A stretch of 64,000 nt of DNA from Soehngenia sp. (GCA_024637045.1 JAGXFX010000001.1:1-64000), one strand, 5' to 3'. Positions 1 to 11,803 are shown, numbered from the stretch's first letter. Translations and numbers: made by a program. The notes: generated by a model from the sequence alone, not told the origin.

Positions 1-38
1 ATTTCTTGTACCCAAAATCAAAATCCCGAAGACAAAAA

Positions 39-93
39 TAGAACCCGACAGGATCAAAGGACTTTTGAAAAGCCTTGGGTCTTGTGGGTTCTA
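39..93 (-). terminator. Imperfect long hairpin with U-tract, downstream of the M20 peptidase gene
   Basis: TAGAACCC (39-46) pairs with GGGTTCTA (86-93), partially paired interior; followed on the minus strand by TTTTT (34-38). Confidence 0.5.
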
Positions 94-153
94 TTAATTT
101 TAACTTTGTGGGGTTAAAATCAGCTATTTAGCGACAGCCCCGTTACTAATTGC

Positions 154-1374
154 CTATTGAAGTTCATCTTCTTTTGGATACGAAGTGAAGTTCTGAGTGA
201 TTCTGGAGTAAATATCAACTGCATTTACAAGGTCCTCAATCTTTATATGCTCATCCTCAGTGTGAGCCAGTGAGAGATCTCCAGGACCAAAAACTACGGT
301 AGGTATTTTGGCATAGGCCTTTAGCAAGGCTGCATCAGACCAACCTATTCCTCGTGTGATATTTGGCTCATAATTCATTATCTCTTTTATTCCTGCTCTA
401 ACTGCTGTTACGATTGTTTCGTTGAATGAAGTAATAAGGGGTGGATGGTACAACGCCAACAAACTCTCAGGAGTGACTTCAATTTTTGCGTTGAATTTGG
501 GATCCTCATCCTTTAGTTTGTTTATGATATCCTGATACTCTCCCATTACAGAATGCTTGTCTTCTCCTGGAATGTATCTCCTGTCAATTCTCAGGATACA
601 TTTGTCTGCAACTGTGCTTTGCTCAGTGCCTCCGGTTATTGTACCGAAGTTCATAACGGAACCGCCCATATACTCATCATACTTTTCCCTTAAAACAGGG
701 TAAAGGTCTTCTTTAACTCTGCTGATAAATGTCATTGCTTGCTCAATTGCATTTACTCCGTTCTCAGGTTTTCCACTGTGAGATGACTTGCCGTAGAATG
801 TGACATCAAACCATTCCAATCCCCTATGGCCAATTGCATACTCGTAGTTTGATGGTTCGCCTACAATAGCACCATCTGCTGTAATACCGGATTTGACAAT
901 ATACTCTGTACCTTCACTCTTGCCTTCCTCGCCGATAACTGCAGTAAATATTACATCCCCTTCAGGTATATATCCGCTTCTTTTCATGGCAACCATGGAA
1001 ATCATAAAAGATGCCAGTGAACCTTTCATATCCACTGAGCCTCTTCCATAGATCTTCCCATCAGAAATATTTGCAGCAAATGGATCGACCGTCATATTAT
1101 AGGGAAGCACAGTATCTGTGTGTCCATTAAACATAAGGGACTTACCAGTACCATTCCCTTTTATTGTAGCCACTACGTTTGGCCTTCCATCAACAACTGG
1201 ATGAAGTTCTGATTCTATTCCATTTTGTACTAGATAATCATGTATATAGTTAGCCACATCACGTTCAAAACCAGGCGTATCCTTGTGGCTTGGTATTCGA
1301 ATTAGATTTTGTGTCAATTCAACAAGTTCTTTCTCGGTAAAATATTTCTTTGGGTCGAATTTCTCTATTGTCAA
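154..1374 (-). CDS. M20 family metallopeptidase (ArgE/DapE/deacetylase-like)
   Basis: ORF 406 aa with GHTDTVLP, GRGSVDMKG and GEEGKSEGTEYI motifs. Confidence 0.85.
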   Translation of the reverse strand: MTIEKFDPKKYFTEKELVELTQNLIRIPSHKDTPGFERDVANYIHDYLVQNGIESELHPVVDGRPNVVATIKGNGTGKSLMFNGHTDTVLPYNMTVDPFAANISDGKIYGRGSVDMKGSLASFMISMVAMKRSGYIPEGDVIFTAVIGEEGKSEGTEYIVKSGITADGAIVGEPSNYEYAIGHRGLEWFDVTFYGKSSHSGKPENGVNAIEQAMTFISRVKEDLYPVLREKYDEYMGGSVMNFGTITGGTEQSTVADKCILRIDRRYIPGEDKHSVMGEYQDIINKLKDEDPKFNAKIEVTPESLLALYHPPLITSFNETIVTAVRAGIKEIMNYEPNITRGIGWSDAALLKAYAKIPTVVFGPGDLSLAHTEDEHIKIEDLVNAVDIYSRITQNFTSYPKEDELQ

Positions 1375-1390
1375 AATATCACTTCCCTTT

Positions 1391-3715
1391 CTAGTTTTTT
1401 ATTCCAATTAACTTGCTTATTTTATTAAGGTAATATGGTATAAATCCCATATGTCTCTTAAGTTGTCCATCAAGCTTTACAAAATATGACTCCATTGACT
1501 CGATATCATCTATATCAGGAGAATAGGTCCCGTATTTGGTTTTGACAAAAAGATTGGTTGCCTGTCTAAATCCAAACTTTTCATAATCGTGAAACTTATG
1601 AGATATTCGATTTGAATATTCGAAATGAGTTTCACCTGGTTTGATTTCATATCCAAGGCTTACAATAATCCAAAGGATCCTTTTATATAAAATCAATAGT
1701 TTGTCTCTACTGCTATAGGTTGAATAGAGTTTCTTTTTATTTATATTTAAATATACTCCTTTTACGAGTTTCCATGCCAATATTAAGGTTATCACAACCA
1801 TGACCCAAAATGCAAACATGGGAACTATATTTAATGTATTTTGTCCACCAAAGTTATCTCCGTTGGAACCATCATTAGTGCCAGAACCACTATTTTCATC
1901 CCTTCCTTCAGTAGATTCAGGATCTCTACTAACCCCTTGTGAATTCTCGCTTTCAATATCCTCCTCAGGGCTTGGATTATAGTCAATTAGCCTTGCCTGG
2001 AGGGGATATGCAGGGGTAGGCTCGAAAATCATCCAACCCACAGGTTCAATAAAAGCCTCAACCCATGTATGAGCATTGCTGTTCAAAACTTCTTGTATGC
2101 CATCATCTGATGCTGGTTCAACAATGAATCCCTCAACATATCGTGCGGGTATTCCTTCAACTCTTAACATAACAGTCAGCGCAGAGGCAAAGTAGGTACA
2201 ATATCCCTGTTCTTCATCAAATAGGAAATGGTCGACAAAATCACTGTCCTCCGGTGGATGAAGTACATCAAGATTATAACTGTAATTGTTTCGTAGGTAT
2301 TCTTCAATAGCAAGTGCTTTATTCAAAGTTGTGTCTTCTTCCTCTGTAATTTCATTTGTTAGTTGAATAGTCCTGTCGGTTATACTATCTGGTAACCCAA
2401 GATAAATCTCAAGGTCAACCACATCATCCAAACCACTATCTGCTCCTCTTTCAACTTGAATACCGTGAGCTCTTGGAGTATAAGCTCTAATATAGTATGA
2501 CTCTCCAGTATAAATGCCTTCTGGATATATAATAGAATGGTCACTACTTACAAGGGAATTTGCATCTTGTTCAATATTATAAGAAGATGGAACTAGTGGA
2601 CTGAATATTGTTGTGGATGAGAAATTATCATTTGTAATAGAGAAGTTGACCTCTCTATGCAACGATTCTTTTTCTTCATCCGTAAGTCCGGAAAAGTCTA
2701 TGTTGTTTTGTGCTGTTCTGTATGATGATTGGTTGGATTCCCAACTACTTCCGGTATAGTAGTGTCTGATATTACCTCTCAGGTAATTTACCCTGTCACC
2801 TCGAATTGTCATAACAACTGTGTCATCAATTCTTACTGGTCCACCAAGCCGTGATGCATCAGTCTGAAAACCTGTGGTTGAAAAATTGAAGGAGAGGGCA
2901 TTGCCAGAAACTCTACGACTTGATTCTCCGGAGCGAAGATCCTGAATCGCAGGAAAAGCTGAGGTTACTTTCTGGTTTAACCAGGACCATCTGATATAAT
3001 CCATTGAACCAGGCAAACTTGCTGCCAGGATTGCGATGATAATGCTGTATGAGATAACAACACTCATCCACTCAGGGTACAGTATTGAAGAACGACTATT
3101 GTTACCAAGATTATCTTCAGCGTCTGATTTTAGCAATGAGTCATACCCCAGAAGAGTTAGATATGAAAAAATGAATAATAGCATAAGATTGAAAGCTTGA
3201 TCATAGAAACTGTACCAATAAATAAGAAAAATAGGTATATACAAAACTGGTATCAATAGGCTGTTTCTGCTCTTAAATATAACCAATCCGGTAAAAAGAG
3301 ATATCATTAGAAGTAGAATTATCCATAGAAAAAGTCTGTTATCGAGACTTATATTCTCAACACCTGAAATATTGTTTATTACATTGTTAATTAGGCTAAA
3401 TAGTCTATCTTTGAAAAGATCATAAAAATCAGGTAAAATATTTCCAATTACAATTGCTGAAATTATAAAGAGTACCATCAAAACGCAAAAATAAAATGGA
3501 TTAATAACAAGAAAGCGAATAATTAGTGCAATTGCTATAACCATACCAATCTGAATCCATATACTTGTTTGGAGGCTCATCCCAACACCAAACATTCTAA
3601 CGAGTGAAAAAATCATCAATAGGTAAACAATATTTAACGCAAATTTTCTATAATCTCTTCTAAATTCAGTCATGGTACACCTCCAGAACATCGCTGACTC
3701 TTTGCTTATGGTCAA
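1391..3715 (-). CDS. Transglutaminase-like domain membrane protein (TgpA-like)
   Basis: N-terminal TM segments; GYCTYFASALTVMLRVEGIPARYVEGF...AHTWVEAF transglutaminase core; C-terminal DUF4129-like tail. Confidence 0.85.
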   Translation of the reverse strand: MTISKESAMFWRCTMTEFRRDYRKFALNIVYLLMIFSLVRMFGVGMSLQTSIWIQIGMVIAIALIIRFLVINPFYFCVLMVLFIISAIVIGNILPDFYDLFKDRLFSLINNVINNISGVENISLDNRLFLWIILLLMISLFTGLVIFKSRNSLLIPVLYIPIFLIYWYSFYDQAFNLMLLFIFSYLTLLGYDSLLKSDAEDNLGNNSRSSILYPEWMSVVISYSIIIAILAASLPGSMDYIRWSWLNQKVTSAFPAIQDLRSGESSRRVSGNALSFNFSTTGFQTDASRLGGPVRIDDTVVMTIRGDRVNYLRGNIRHYYTGSSWESNQSSYRTAQNNIDFSGLTDEEKESLHREVNFSITNDNFSSTTIFSPLVPSSYNIEQDANSLVSSDHSIIYPEGIYTGESYYIRAYTPRAHGIQVERGADSGLDDVVDLEIYLGLPDSITDRTIQLTNEITEEEDTTLNKALAIEEYLRNNYSYNLDVLHPPEDSDFVDHFLFDEEQGYCTYFASALTVMLRVEGIPARYVEGFIVEPASDDGIQEVLNSNAHTWVEAFIEPVGWMIFEPTPAYPLQARLIDYNPSPEEDIESENSQGVSRDPESTEGRDENSGSGTNDGSNGDNFGGQNTLNIVPMFAFWVMVVITLILAWKLVKGVYLNINKKKLYSTYSSRDKLLILYKRILWIIVSLGYEIKPGETHFEYSNRISHKFHDYEKFGFRQATNLFVKTKYGTYSPDIDDIESMESYFVKLDGQLKRHMGFIPYYLNKISKLIGIKN

Positions 3716-4871
3716 TTACGAAAACCGGAATATTATCATCTCTTAACTTGCCAGGAAGAAAGCTATCAACAAGACCTACACTAGAAAGCTTGCTGGTAAT
3801 GGAAATCACAATGGGATTAAGGCCCTTGTAGGCAAGATCTATTGCGACTGCACCATTAGTTGAATCCAAGGAAGGAGTCACGAGTATTGTACTGGAGCCT
3901 TTACGAATCTTTACAGATTGACTGTCTACCAAATCAGCAAGACTATGAAAACCATTACCAGAGTATCTTGCAAGGTTTTCAAGAAAAGTTTTTAATTGGT
4001 CATAATCTCTGCCTTCAATCCTAAAATAGTCGTTGTTGTTCTCATAATTTATTGCGACTGAGATATTGTTGGAAAGGCAATAATGTGCAATGCTTAAGGC
4101 TGATTCAACTACTTTGTCCTCCATATTCTTGTCAAAATCATTCTTGTAGTTACTTTTTAAGCTGTCTAAAAAAATCTCTACATATGTGTCGCTTCGAGTT
4201 TCGAATTCTTTTACAACAGGTATTTCGCTCCTTGAGGAAGCTTTCCAATGGATGGATCTTGTAGAATCACCATCCCTGTACTCACGGAGGGTAGATATTC
4301 TACTCTTGTCTTTGTAGGAATTATCTGATACTAGAAGCTCTCCAGATTGCATGCCTGATGGAACTCTAAAAGAGCTAAGTCGGATGATTTCAGGATATAT
4401 TAAAATGGAAATATCAGATTTAATGTACTTGTTTAGATTATAGAGTCCAAAGACATCATTAATTGTAAGATGAAATCCACCAACCTTATAATATCCTCTG
4501 CGGTTTAGAGTAGATTTCTCAGATTTTGAAAAACTTTCATTGCTTTTAAGGGAAAACGGAATCTGATCAACTGTCTTTCCACCGATATCCTTTGAAAAGT
4601 CTGGAGAGAAGATCAAAATTGGATAAAGTAAAAAGGAATTATTCCGAACAAGGTACTTAATATCGACTACCTCACCTGTAAAAAATTCTCCTGAGTCAAC
4701 ATTTACGGAGCCTGAAAGAAAATACAAACCAATTGCAATATGTACAAATGGCAGAAAAAGAAAGAGAAGCAGGACATGAAAAATAAGGTAGGGGACCTTT
4801 CCACCTACCAGCATGACAGAAATAATTGTGAAGACTAAAAGTATAAGTGCTGATTTAAGATTTTTACTCAT
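3666..4871 (-). CDS. DUF58 domain-containing protein
   Basis: LREYRDGDSTRSIHWKASSR motif; two N-terminal TM helices; sits between MoxR and transglutaminase genes. Confidence 0.85.
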   Translation of the reverse strand: MSKNLKSALILLVFTIISVMLVGGKVPYLIFHVLLLFLFLPFVHIAIGLYFLSGSVNVDSGEFFTGEVVDIKYLVRNNSFLLYPILIFSPDFSKDIGGKTVDQIPFSLKSNESFSKSEKSTLNRRGYYKVGGFHLTINDVFGLYNLNKYIKSDISILIYPEIIRLSSFRVPSGMQSGELLVSDNSYKDKSRISTLREYRDGDSTRSIHWKASSRSEIPVVKEFETRSDTYVEIFLDSLKSNYKNDFDKNMEDKVVESALSIAHYCLSNNISVAINYENNNDYFRIEGRDYDQLKTFLENLARYSGNGFHSLADLVDSQSVKIRKGSSTILVTPSLDSTNGAVAIDLAYKGLNPIVISITSKLSSVGLVDSFLPGKLRDDNIPVFVIDHKQRVSDVLEVYHD

Positions 4872-5865
4872 TGCTTAACACCGGAACTGTAACCCGTTTT
4901 AAGACTCCCTTTAGTATGGATTCCACATTCTTACGTTCGATTCTGGCTTCCGGAGATAGAATCAGGCGATGTCCAAGAACAGGTACTACCATTTCTTTTA
5001 CATCATCTGGTATCACATAATCCCTACCTCTTATATAAGCACAAGCCTTTGATGCTTTCAGCAGATCTATGGATGCTCTCGGGCTTGCGCCAAGCCTAAG
5101 ATCTTCATACGATCTAGATACTTCCGAAATTCTCACTATATATGAAAGAATATCTTCATGAACTTTCAGGGATGCCACTGTGTTTTGCATATCAATTATT
5201 TCATTTTGTGAAACAACTGGGTTAATACCTTTTAGACTACGAATTCCCTGGTAGTTTTGAAGTATTTCTATTTCATCGTTCTTTGAAGGATAACCAAGAG
5301 AGATTCTCATAAGGAATCTGTCAAGCTGTGCCTCAGGAAGTGGGAATGTGCCTTGGTACTCCAAAGGATTCTGAGTGGCAAGAACCATAAAAGGCTTCTC
5401 CAGGATGTAATCCATATCCTCGGTTGAGACTTCTCCTTCTTCCATAGCCTGTAGGAGACTGGATTGAGTTTTAGGTGATGTTCTGTTTATTTCGTCTGCG
5501 AGAAGTATTTGCGTAAAAATTGGACCTTTCCTAAAGACAAAGGAGGAGGTTTCTTTTTGGAACACATTGACCCCAATAATGTCTGATGGCATAAGATCTG
5601 GTGTAAACTGAATCCTTCTGTAGTCGAGATTCATACTTTTCGCAAGTGCCTTAACCAAAGTGGTTTTGCCCACGCCAGGTACATCTTCTATAAGCAGGTG
5701 GCCTTGAGAAAGAAGAGCAATTACAACTATTTCAAGAACATCATCTTTACCTTTTATTACTTTTTTTAAATTTGTCAAGACTGATAAAGCTTTACTATTA
5801 TCCATAGTCCCCTCCCAATTAAATGTCTTATGGTAATTATACCAAAAAACACCACCTATATGCAT
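4864..5865 (-). CDS. MoxR family AAA+ ATPase
   Basis: GVGKTTLVKALA, LLADEINRTSPKTQSSLLQAMEE, ATQNPLEYQGTFPLPEAQLDRF motifs; start probably internal (MDNSKALS). Confidence 0.9.
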   Translation of the reverse strand: MHIGGVFWYNYHKTFNWEGTMDNSKALSVLTNLKKVIKGKDDVLEIVVIALLSQGHLLIEDVPGVGKTTLVKALAKSMNLDYRRIQFTPDLMPSDIIGVNVFQKETSSFVFRKGPIFTQILLADEINRTSPKTQSSLLQAMEEGEVSTEDMDYILEKPFMVLATQNPLEYQGTFPLPEAQLDRFLMRISLGYPSKNDEIEILQNYQGIRSLKGINPVVSQNEIIDMQNTVASLKVHEDILSYIVRISEVSRSYEDLRLGASPRASIDLLKASKACAYIRGRDYVIPDDVKEMVVPVLGHRLILSPEARIERKNVESILKGVLKRVTVPVLSNE

Positions 5866-6002
5866 ATATTAACAATTGTATGTTGATTAATTTACTGTCA
5901 GCTGTGATTGTAAATGTAATCAAATAGTAAACACTTTACTCTGTTATAAGGGTATAATAAACAATAAGAAAGTAAAACTCGAAAACGAGGAGGAAAGTCG
6001 AT

Positions 6003-8234
6003 ATGAGAAAATCAATTGTTATGCTGTTGATTCTGGCTATGATAGTGAGTGGAGGACCATCCTTTGCAGAGGTAGATGGGGAAGACGGGTTTATTGCACT
6101 TCATTTAGGTAGCCCACTTATCTTGTCAGGAGAGGATATAATATCCCTTGATTCTATGAATCCGGGAGTTGTACCAGTTATACACAATGACAGGACACTG
6201 GTACCTTTGAGAGCAATAAGTGAGCATTTTGGAGCTTTAGTTAGCTATGACGCTGACAACAGGGTTGCGAAAATCCAGATTGAAGGTGTAGAATTCTTGT
6301 TTCCAATAAATGAAAGCTATTATGAAATTCATGAAACTGGAAAACAGAATCAGAAAGTTCAATTCGACACAGAATCGCTTATAATTAAAGACAGAACAAT
6401 GGTGCCATTAAGGGTAATTGCAGAAAATATCCTTCAAATGGATGTAGCATATGACAACAGAGTAATCTTTATCGGGAAAAGTCAGGCAAGCATAGATGAC
6501 CAATTAGTTGAAAGCATTAAGACCAAGATTGGTCAAGCTTTGAAGGTAAGTACCAGAGATGAACTTTTAGCTTTGATAGAAAGTATGGAAGAATCATCTG
6601 CTGAAGAGCCTGAAAGAGAACCATTGTTTGGGAATCAGGCTCCGGCAATGGAGGAAAGTGCAGCAGCTGAAGATAGTGCTAAAGATTTTTCAAATACCAA
6701 TGAGCAAGTAGAAGGTATAAATGAAGCTGATATTGTAAAAACCGATGGTACGTTTATTTATGTAGCAACAAGAGATTCTATCAAGATCTACAAGGCAAAC
6801 GACGGAAAACCAGTGCTGACAGATGAAATGGAAGTTCAAATTGACAAGGCAACAGGGGAATATGTTGAGTTTTCTGAACTGTATATCGATAATGGAAAAC
6901 TTGTTGTCCTTGGAAGAAAAGGAACCATGGGAAATTGGATAAGACCAATGCCTGAACCAATTCCAACGACTGAGATAATGGTTGATTCTATTATGCCTTA
7001 TGGTGGAATGGAATTTGTATATCTTGGAGTTTACGATATAAATACAGAGGGCAAGATGAGCTTAGTCAAGGAACTTGAAGTAGAGGGTAACCTGTTATCA
7101 AGCAGAAAGAAGGAAGAGCACGTTTACCTGGTAGTTAATAAATATATCAACTATTATGGTCCATATACTGAAGAACCTATTCCTGTATTCATGGATACAG
7201 TGATAGGATCTGAGCACAGAGAAATTCCTGTTGATAGTATACTTTATCATCCGGGCAGGTATTCACCCAACTATTTATTGGTTGCTGCGGTGGATATAAT
7301 GGACAAGGATGATCCCGCCAATATTGAGGCTTATCTTGGCAGTGGAAGTGAAATTTATATGAGTGATAATGCCCTATATGTAGCAGGAAATGACTATAAT
7401 TCATTCTGGGGTTCAGTAACAAATATTGCAAGATTCTCAGTTGAGGGCACATCTATAGGTTATACTGGAGGAGGTATGGTTGAAGGCACACTATTGAATC
7501 AGTTTTCAATGGATGAGCATGAGGGAAACCTTAGACTCGCTACAACCAGCTGGAATCAGGATAGTGTTAATGCAGTATACGTGTTGGATAAAAACATGAA
7601 TCAAATTGGAGCAGTTGAAAACCTTGCACCAGGGGAGAGGATATTTTCAGCAAGATTCATGGGCGATATGGGTTATATAGTAACGTTTAGACAAATAGAT
7701 CCGTTATTTGTAATCGATTTGTCAGACCCAGCTAAACCAGTTGTAACAGGTGAGTTGAAGGTACCTGGTTTTTCAAATTATCTTCACCCATTAAGTCAGG
7801 ACGTTCTTCTTGGCATAGGTCAGGATATTGATGAGAAAACAGGAAGACAGCAGGGTATAAAACTGTCCTTGTTTGATGTGTCTGATTCAGGAATGCCAAA
7901 GGAAATCGGCAATTTGATATTGGGAGATACAGGCAGTTACGCTGAGGTTCTCCATAATCACAAGGCATTGATGCTTAAGCAAGAGGATGATTTGATTGCC
8001 TTTGATGCAACCCTGAATTCAATTACAGGAGAACTGACAAGAGAAGCATTCAATGGACTGGTGGTTATTAGAGCTAATGCTGAAGGAGACCTGGAGCTTA
8101 TAAAGGAAATATCAAACGAGGGTATATATGGACAAAATGTTAAGAGACCAGTTTATATTGACGACGTATTATACTATGTCATGGATGATAATATAAGGGC
8201 CTTTAACATGGACAATTACAATGAAATCAAATAA
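6003..8234 (+). CDS. Secreted beta-propeller protein with N-terminal copper amine oxidase-N (stalk) domain
   Basis: Signal peptide; DRTLVPLRAISEHFGA / DRTMVPLRVIAEN repeats; NEQVEGINEADIVKTDGTFIYV propeller start. Confidence 0.8.
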   Translation: MRKSIVMLLILAMIVSGGPSFAEVDGEDGFIALHLGSPLILSGEDIISLDSMNPGVVPVIHNDRTLVPLRAISEHFGALVSYDADNRVAKIQIEGVEFLFPINESYYEIHETGKQNQKVQFDTESLIIKDRTMVPLRVIAENILQMDVAYDNRVIFIGKSQASIDDQLVESIKTKIGQALKVSTRDELLALIESMEESSAEEPEREPLFGNQAPAMEESAAAEDSAKDFSNTNEQVEGINEADIVKTDGTFIYVATRDSIKIYKANDGKPVLTDEMEVQIDKATGEYVEFSELYIDNGKLVVLGRKGTMGNWIRPMPEPIPTTEIMVDSIMPYGGMEFVYLGVYDINTEGKMSLVKELEVEGNLLSSRKKEEHVYLVVNKYINYYGPYTEEPIPVFMDTVIGSEHREIPVDSILYHPGRYSPNYLLVAAVDIMDKDDPANIEAYLGSGSEIYMSDNALYVAGNDYNSFWGSVTNIARFSVEGTSIGYTGGGMVEGTLLNQFSMDEHEGNLRLATTSWNQDSVNAVYVLDKNMNQIGAVENLAPGERIFSARFMGDMGYIVTFRQIDPLFVIDLSDPAKPVVTGELKVPGFSNYLHPLSQDVLLGIGQDIDEKTGRQQGIKLSLFDVSDSGMPKEIGNLILGDTGSYAEVLHNHKALMLKQEDDLIAFDATLNSITGELTREAFNGLVVIRANAEGDLELIKEISNEGIYGQNVKRPVYIDDVLYYVMDDNIRAFNMDNYNEIK

Positions 8235-8250
8235 TATAAAATAACAAAAC

Positions 8251-8289
8251 AAAGCCTCTGGATTATCATTCTATTCTTCCAGAGGCTTT
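8251..8289. terminator. Bidirectional terminator hairpin
   Basis: AAAGCCTCTGG ... CCAGAGGCTTT between convergent genes. Confidence 0.75.
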
Positions 8290-8302
8290 AAAATTTATTG
8301 CT

Positions 8303-10206
8303 TTACCAACCGCCGCCACCGCCACCGCCGGAACCACCACCGGAACTACCTCCTCCGAAGCTTCCACCGCCAGTTTTAGCCGGGCTTGATGCCATGGTCT
8401 TGCCAACTGATTTCGTTGTTGAATCCATTCTACTAACAAAGAAAGGTGCAGAAAATGCTCTGCCTGAGTTGGTTTGATACCAATCAGGGCTGTTCATTGT
8501 GATCCCTTCGAAATTCTTTGCCCACTGGTCAGTTACACCAAGTACCATTGCATAAGGGAGTATGTGATAAAAATACTCGGGATCCTCATCAACCAACTGT
8601 TTGATTCTGTCCCTTTCTGCCTTTTCAATGAAGTTCTTAAGGCCTAACAGATGCTGCATCCACTGAATGCCCTGTTTGGTCCTTTTATGTGCAAGCGGTG
8701 ATAAAAATATCACCACAACTCCAATTGCAAAACCAATCAGATATATAGTGCCTGCCTCAGTTATATAGAGAAACAACACCGATATTGCAAAAGCAACAAA
8801 ACCAGTAAATATTCCTGCAAATAGAGTCTTGAATTTTTCAGCGGGCAATCTGGTTTTTATGCTGGCAAACTGAAATGCCGAAACAGAAAGAAAGACTCCC
8901 AAAACAATTCCACCAATTATTGCAAAGACTGCCACAAGACCTGGACTATAAGGATTCATCTCATTGAACAGACCAAGGAAGACCAGAATAAACGCAACTA
9001 CACCCAGCCCGGCCACTCCAAAAGCGGCAAGTTTACCTGACCTGGACAGAAATCTTCTGTTGTCAAAGGAGTTTACAAGCTCGCTTTTTACAGCTCCAAG
9101 AGTTATATAAAAGCTCTCCTTAAGTTGGTCTACTTCCACTACATCGTCAATAGCATAAGTTTCGAAAAGATCGTTGAAGTAGACGCTTTCAAATCTTTTC
9201 GTCCCTGAAGGAAGAGGCTTGAGTTTCTCGAGTTTAAGGGAAGTCTTCATCTTCTTGAAAATCAGTCCGGTTTCGTCTTCTTCTTCAATTATCCTGATAT
9301 AACCTTTATCAGCCCAGTATATCAACATGGAAGTAAGATCATAAGGATCGATCCGATTGTCATAGACATATCCTATTTCAGCAGGAGTAAGATCCTCTGG
9401 AGGATAGAACTCAACAGTTGGATAAATTGGGTCATCCTTTCCGTATTTGAATAATAAGCCAAGTGATCCCAACAGAAGAAGAGGAAACAGAACAAAATAT
9501 GATTTGGTTAGTGTTCTAATTCCTTGTCCATCAGGCTCGACTTCGCTGAAATACCCTTCCTCCAATGGAAGTGCCATTGTCAAGGCTTGTCCGGGTGATA
9601 TGGTCTGATTGTATTGTCCGGTGATGGTATCTTCCGTTACACTGTATTCAACCTGTGCGACTCCCGTAGAGCCTGTGTATCCTGCTGTGAAATTAATATC
9701 CTCTTCATTGAAGTTCTTGGGCATTGTTATTGAAAAAAGTGTCCGATGAATTGGAATCTCCCATTGGTCACCTACGATATTGAAGTAGAACTCATCCATA
9801 TCAGGATTCAAGTCATCCCCAATGTTATATATATAATTCACAGTATAATATTCTATCGGACTTGCATATTCATCTGGATCTCCGATTCTAAGAGAAAGGA
9901 AGTCTCCTTCCCTGGAGGATTGAAATTCATGACCAATCACATCAACATCCTCAATTTTCACAGGTTTTCCAAAATATGTCCTGGTGGGAATATCTCGGAA
10001 TATACCGTGCATATCTGATCGATTAAATTGTACTGTAAGCTTTTCACTGATCCTGTAGGAATTATCCTCAAGTACATCCATCTGTATGTCCAACTCAGAA
10101 ATTTCAAGGTCATATGCTGATGCGTTGGTTATTGATGGCGAAAGAACAATAATTGTAAGAATCAGGAGAAGCAGTAAAAGTTTTTTGTTAAAACTCGACC
10201 TTAACA
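8303..10206 (-). CDS. DUF2207 domain membrane protein with Gly-rich C-terminus
   Basis: Signal peptide, DUF2207-like ectodomain, C-terminal GGGSFGGGSSGGGSGGGGGGGW; track ORF starts at 10234, SD-preceded ATG at 10206 favoured. Confidence 0.8.
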
Positions 10207-10736
10207 TTTTCTCGCTCCGTTTCAACTGCTTCAAAGTAAGTTCCTCTTATGAATCCAAACATCATTGCAACTATATTGGATGGGAATGATTCAACCTTTG
10301 TGTTTAATGTCTTAACCACTGCATTGTAGTATTTTCTTGATTGAGCAATATCTTCTTCAACCTTTTGCAATTGTCTTTGAAGATCAAGAAATTGAGTATC
10401 AGCTTTCAATTCAGGGTAGTTTTCGCTTAGGGCGAATAATGATTTCAATGTCCCTGTCAGCATGTTTTCTGAAGCTTGTTTTTCTTCGATTGTAGTTGCA
10501 TTCATCGCTTGTGATCTTGCCTCTACAATTTTTTGGAAAGTCTCCCTTTCATGAGTTGCATAACCCTTGACCGTTTCAACCAGGTTAGGAATCAGGTCAT
10601 AACGTTTTTTTAGATAGACATCCATAGTTGCGAATGCCTCTTCTACAGCATTTCTAATTGTAACAAAACCGTTGTAGGTGCTGAATACATAGATTCCAAA
10701 TAATAGTATTATACCTCCAGTTACCCAAAAAACCAT
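10188..10736 (-). CDS. LemA family protein
   Basis: YNGFVTIRNAVEEAFATMDVYLKKRYDLIPNLVETVKGYATHE signature. Confidence 0.92.
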   Translation of the reverse strand: MVFWVTGGIILLFGIYVFSTYNGFVTIRNAVEEAFATMDVYLKKRYDLIPNLVETVKGYATHERETFQKIVEARSQAMNATTIEEKQASENMLTGTLKSLFALSENYPELKADTQFLDLQRQLQKVEEDIAQSRKYYNAVVKTLNTKVESFPSNIVAMMFGFIRGTYFEAVETERENVKVEF

Positions 10737-10843
10737 AATATCACTCCTTTGTTATATTTGTGTTTATTATACCACTTACAGACTTCTGAATATATTAGTA
10801 TATTGAAGGGATACCCAAATTTAGGTATCCCCAAAAGTTTAAA

Positions 10844-11803
10844 TTATCTTTTTCTAAATATAGCCCTAGAGTGTTTAAATACCTCTATTAAAGTAATTAC
10901 AATTAACGCGGCAAGACCGATTTTAAGACCTAAGTTAACACCTGTTTCTATTCCAAGCATTTCCTCCCGTGTAACGCTCGGTATACCTGAAAAATCCATT
11001 AAATCAGGAGTAAGTGCAAGTATGGCAAATATTCCTATACCAGCAAGATCAAGCACAATCGAGACAAGACGTGTAACTACATTCCAATTTCTCTTGATAA
11101 GCAAGTATAGATTAAGTAACAAACTCAATCCCAGAGTCAGGTTAATCCATAAAATATAGGGTGCTAAGGCTTCATAATTCATAAATACTATAGTCGTGCC
11201 TTCAAATATCCTGGGCAGAACTGACCCATGATTTAGGAATGCCAGAAAAACGAGAATAAAGATAGATTCAATAATTAAATCTGTTACCTTGACCTGATTG
11301 GTGACTTCAGGTGGTGAATCCAATGACTGCAAGCTCCATTTTTCATCTTTGTCATCGAAGGGGGAAGAATCACTTTCATCATATCTCTCGACGAGTGAAA
11401 ATATTATGGTCACAATTCCAACCACTACCAGACCTCCATTCCACACACCTCCTAAAAATGAGAGCAAGGACATAACAAGATTGCCATCTACAGTAAATTT
11501 AATGATCGATACAACCAGCAATCCTATTGAAATTCCAAGAAGTGCTATTTTTAATACTAGCAAATATGTGTCTATATAATGGGGTCCGATTAAATATCTA
11601 GGTTTGTCAAGAAAGCTTTGTGCAACTTTTTTAGGATTACCCATATTATATAAGGCATCAGCAATTTCATTTTCAGTGTATTCTCTTTCACCATATGTTT
11701 CTTCAAGATATTCATAAATATTTACTTCTATATTTTTTAGGATGTCATCTCTTTGTGATGGTGGAAGATACTTTCCAATGGCATACAAATAATTCTTAAT
11801 CAT
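10844..11803 (-). CDS. HAAS/DUF1700-like membrane protein
   Basis: N-terminal MIKNYLYAIGKYLPPSQRDDILKNIEVNIYEYLEE and multiple TM segments; coupled to PadR gene. Confidence 0.7.
   Translation of the reverse strand: MIKNYLYAIGKYLPPSQRDDILKNIEVNIYEYLEETYGEREYTENEIADALYNMGNPKKVAQSFLDKPRYLIGPHYIDTYLLVLKIALLGISIGLLVVSIIKFTVDGNLVMSLLSFLGGVWNGGLVVVGIVTIIFSLVERYDESDSSPFDDKDEKWSLQSLDSPPEVTNQVKVTDLIIESIFILVFLAFLNHGSVLPRIFEGTTIVFMNYEALAPYILWINLTLGLSLLLNLYLLIKRNWNVVTRLVSIVLDLAGIGIFAILALTPDLMDFSGIPSVTREEMLGIETGVNLGLKIGLAALIVITLIEVFKHSRAIFRKR

Noticed and set aside
8303-8380. GC-rich GGX repeats at the DUF2207 3' end as a DNA repeat element
   Set aside because: Explained by the Gly-rich C-terminal tail typical of this family.
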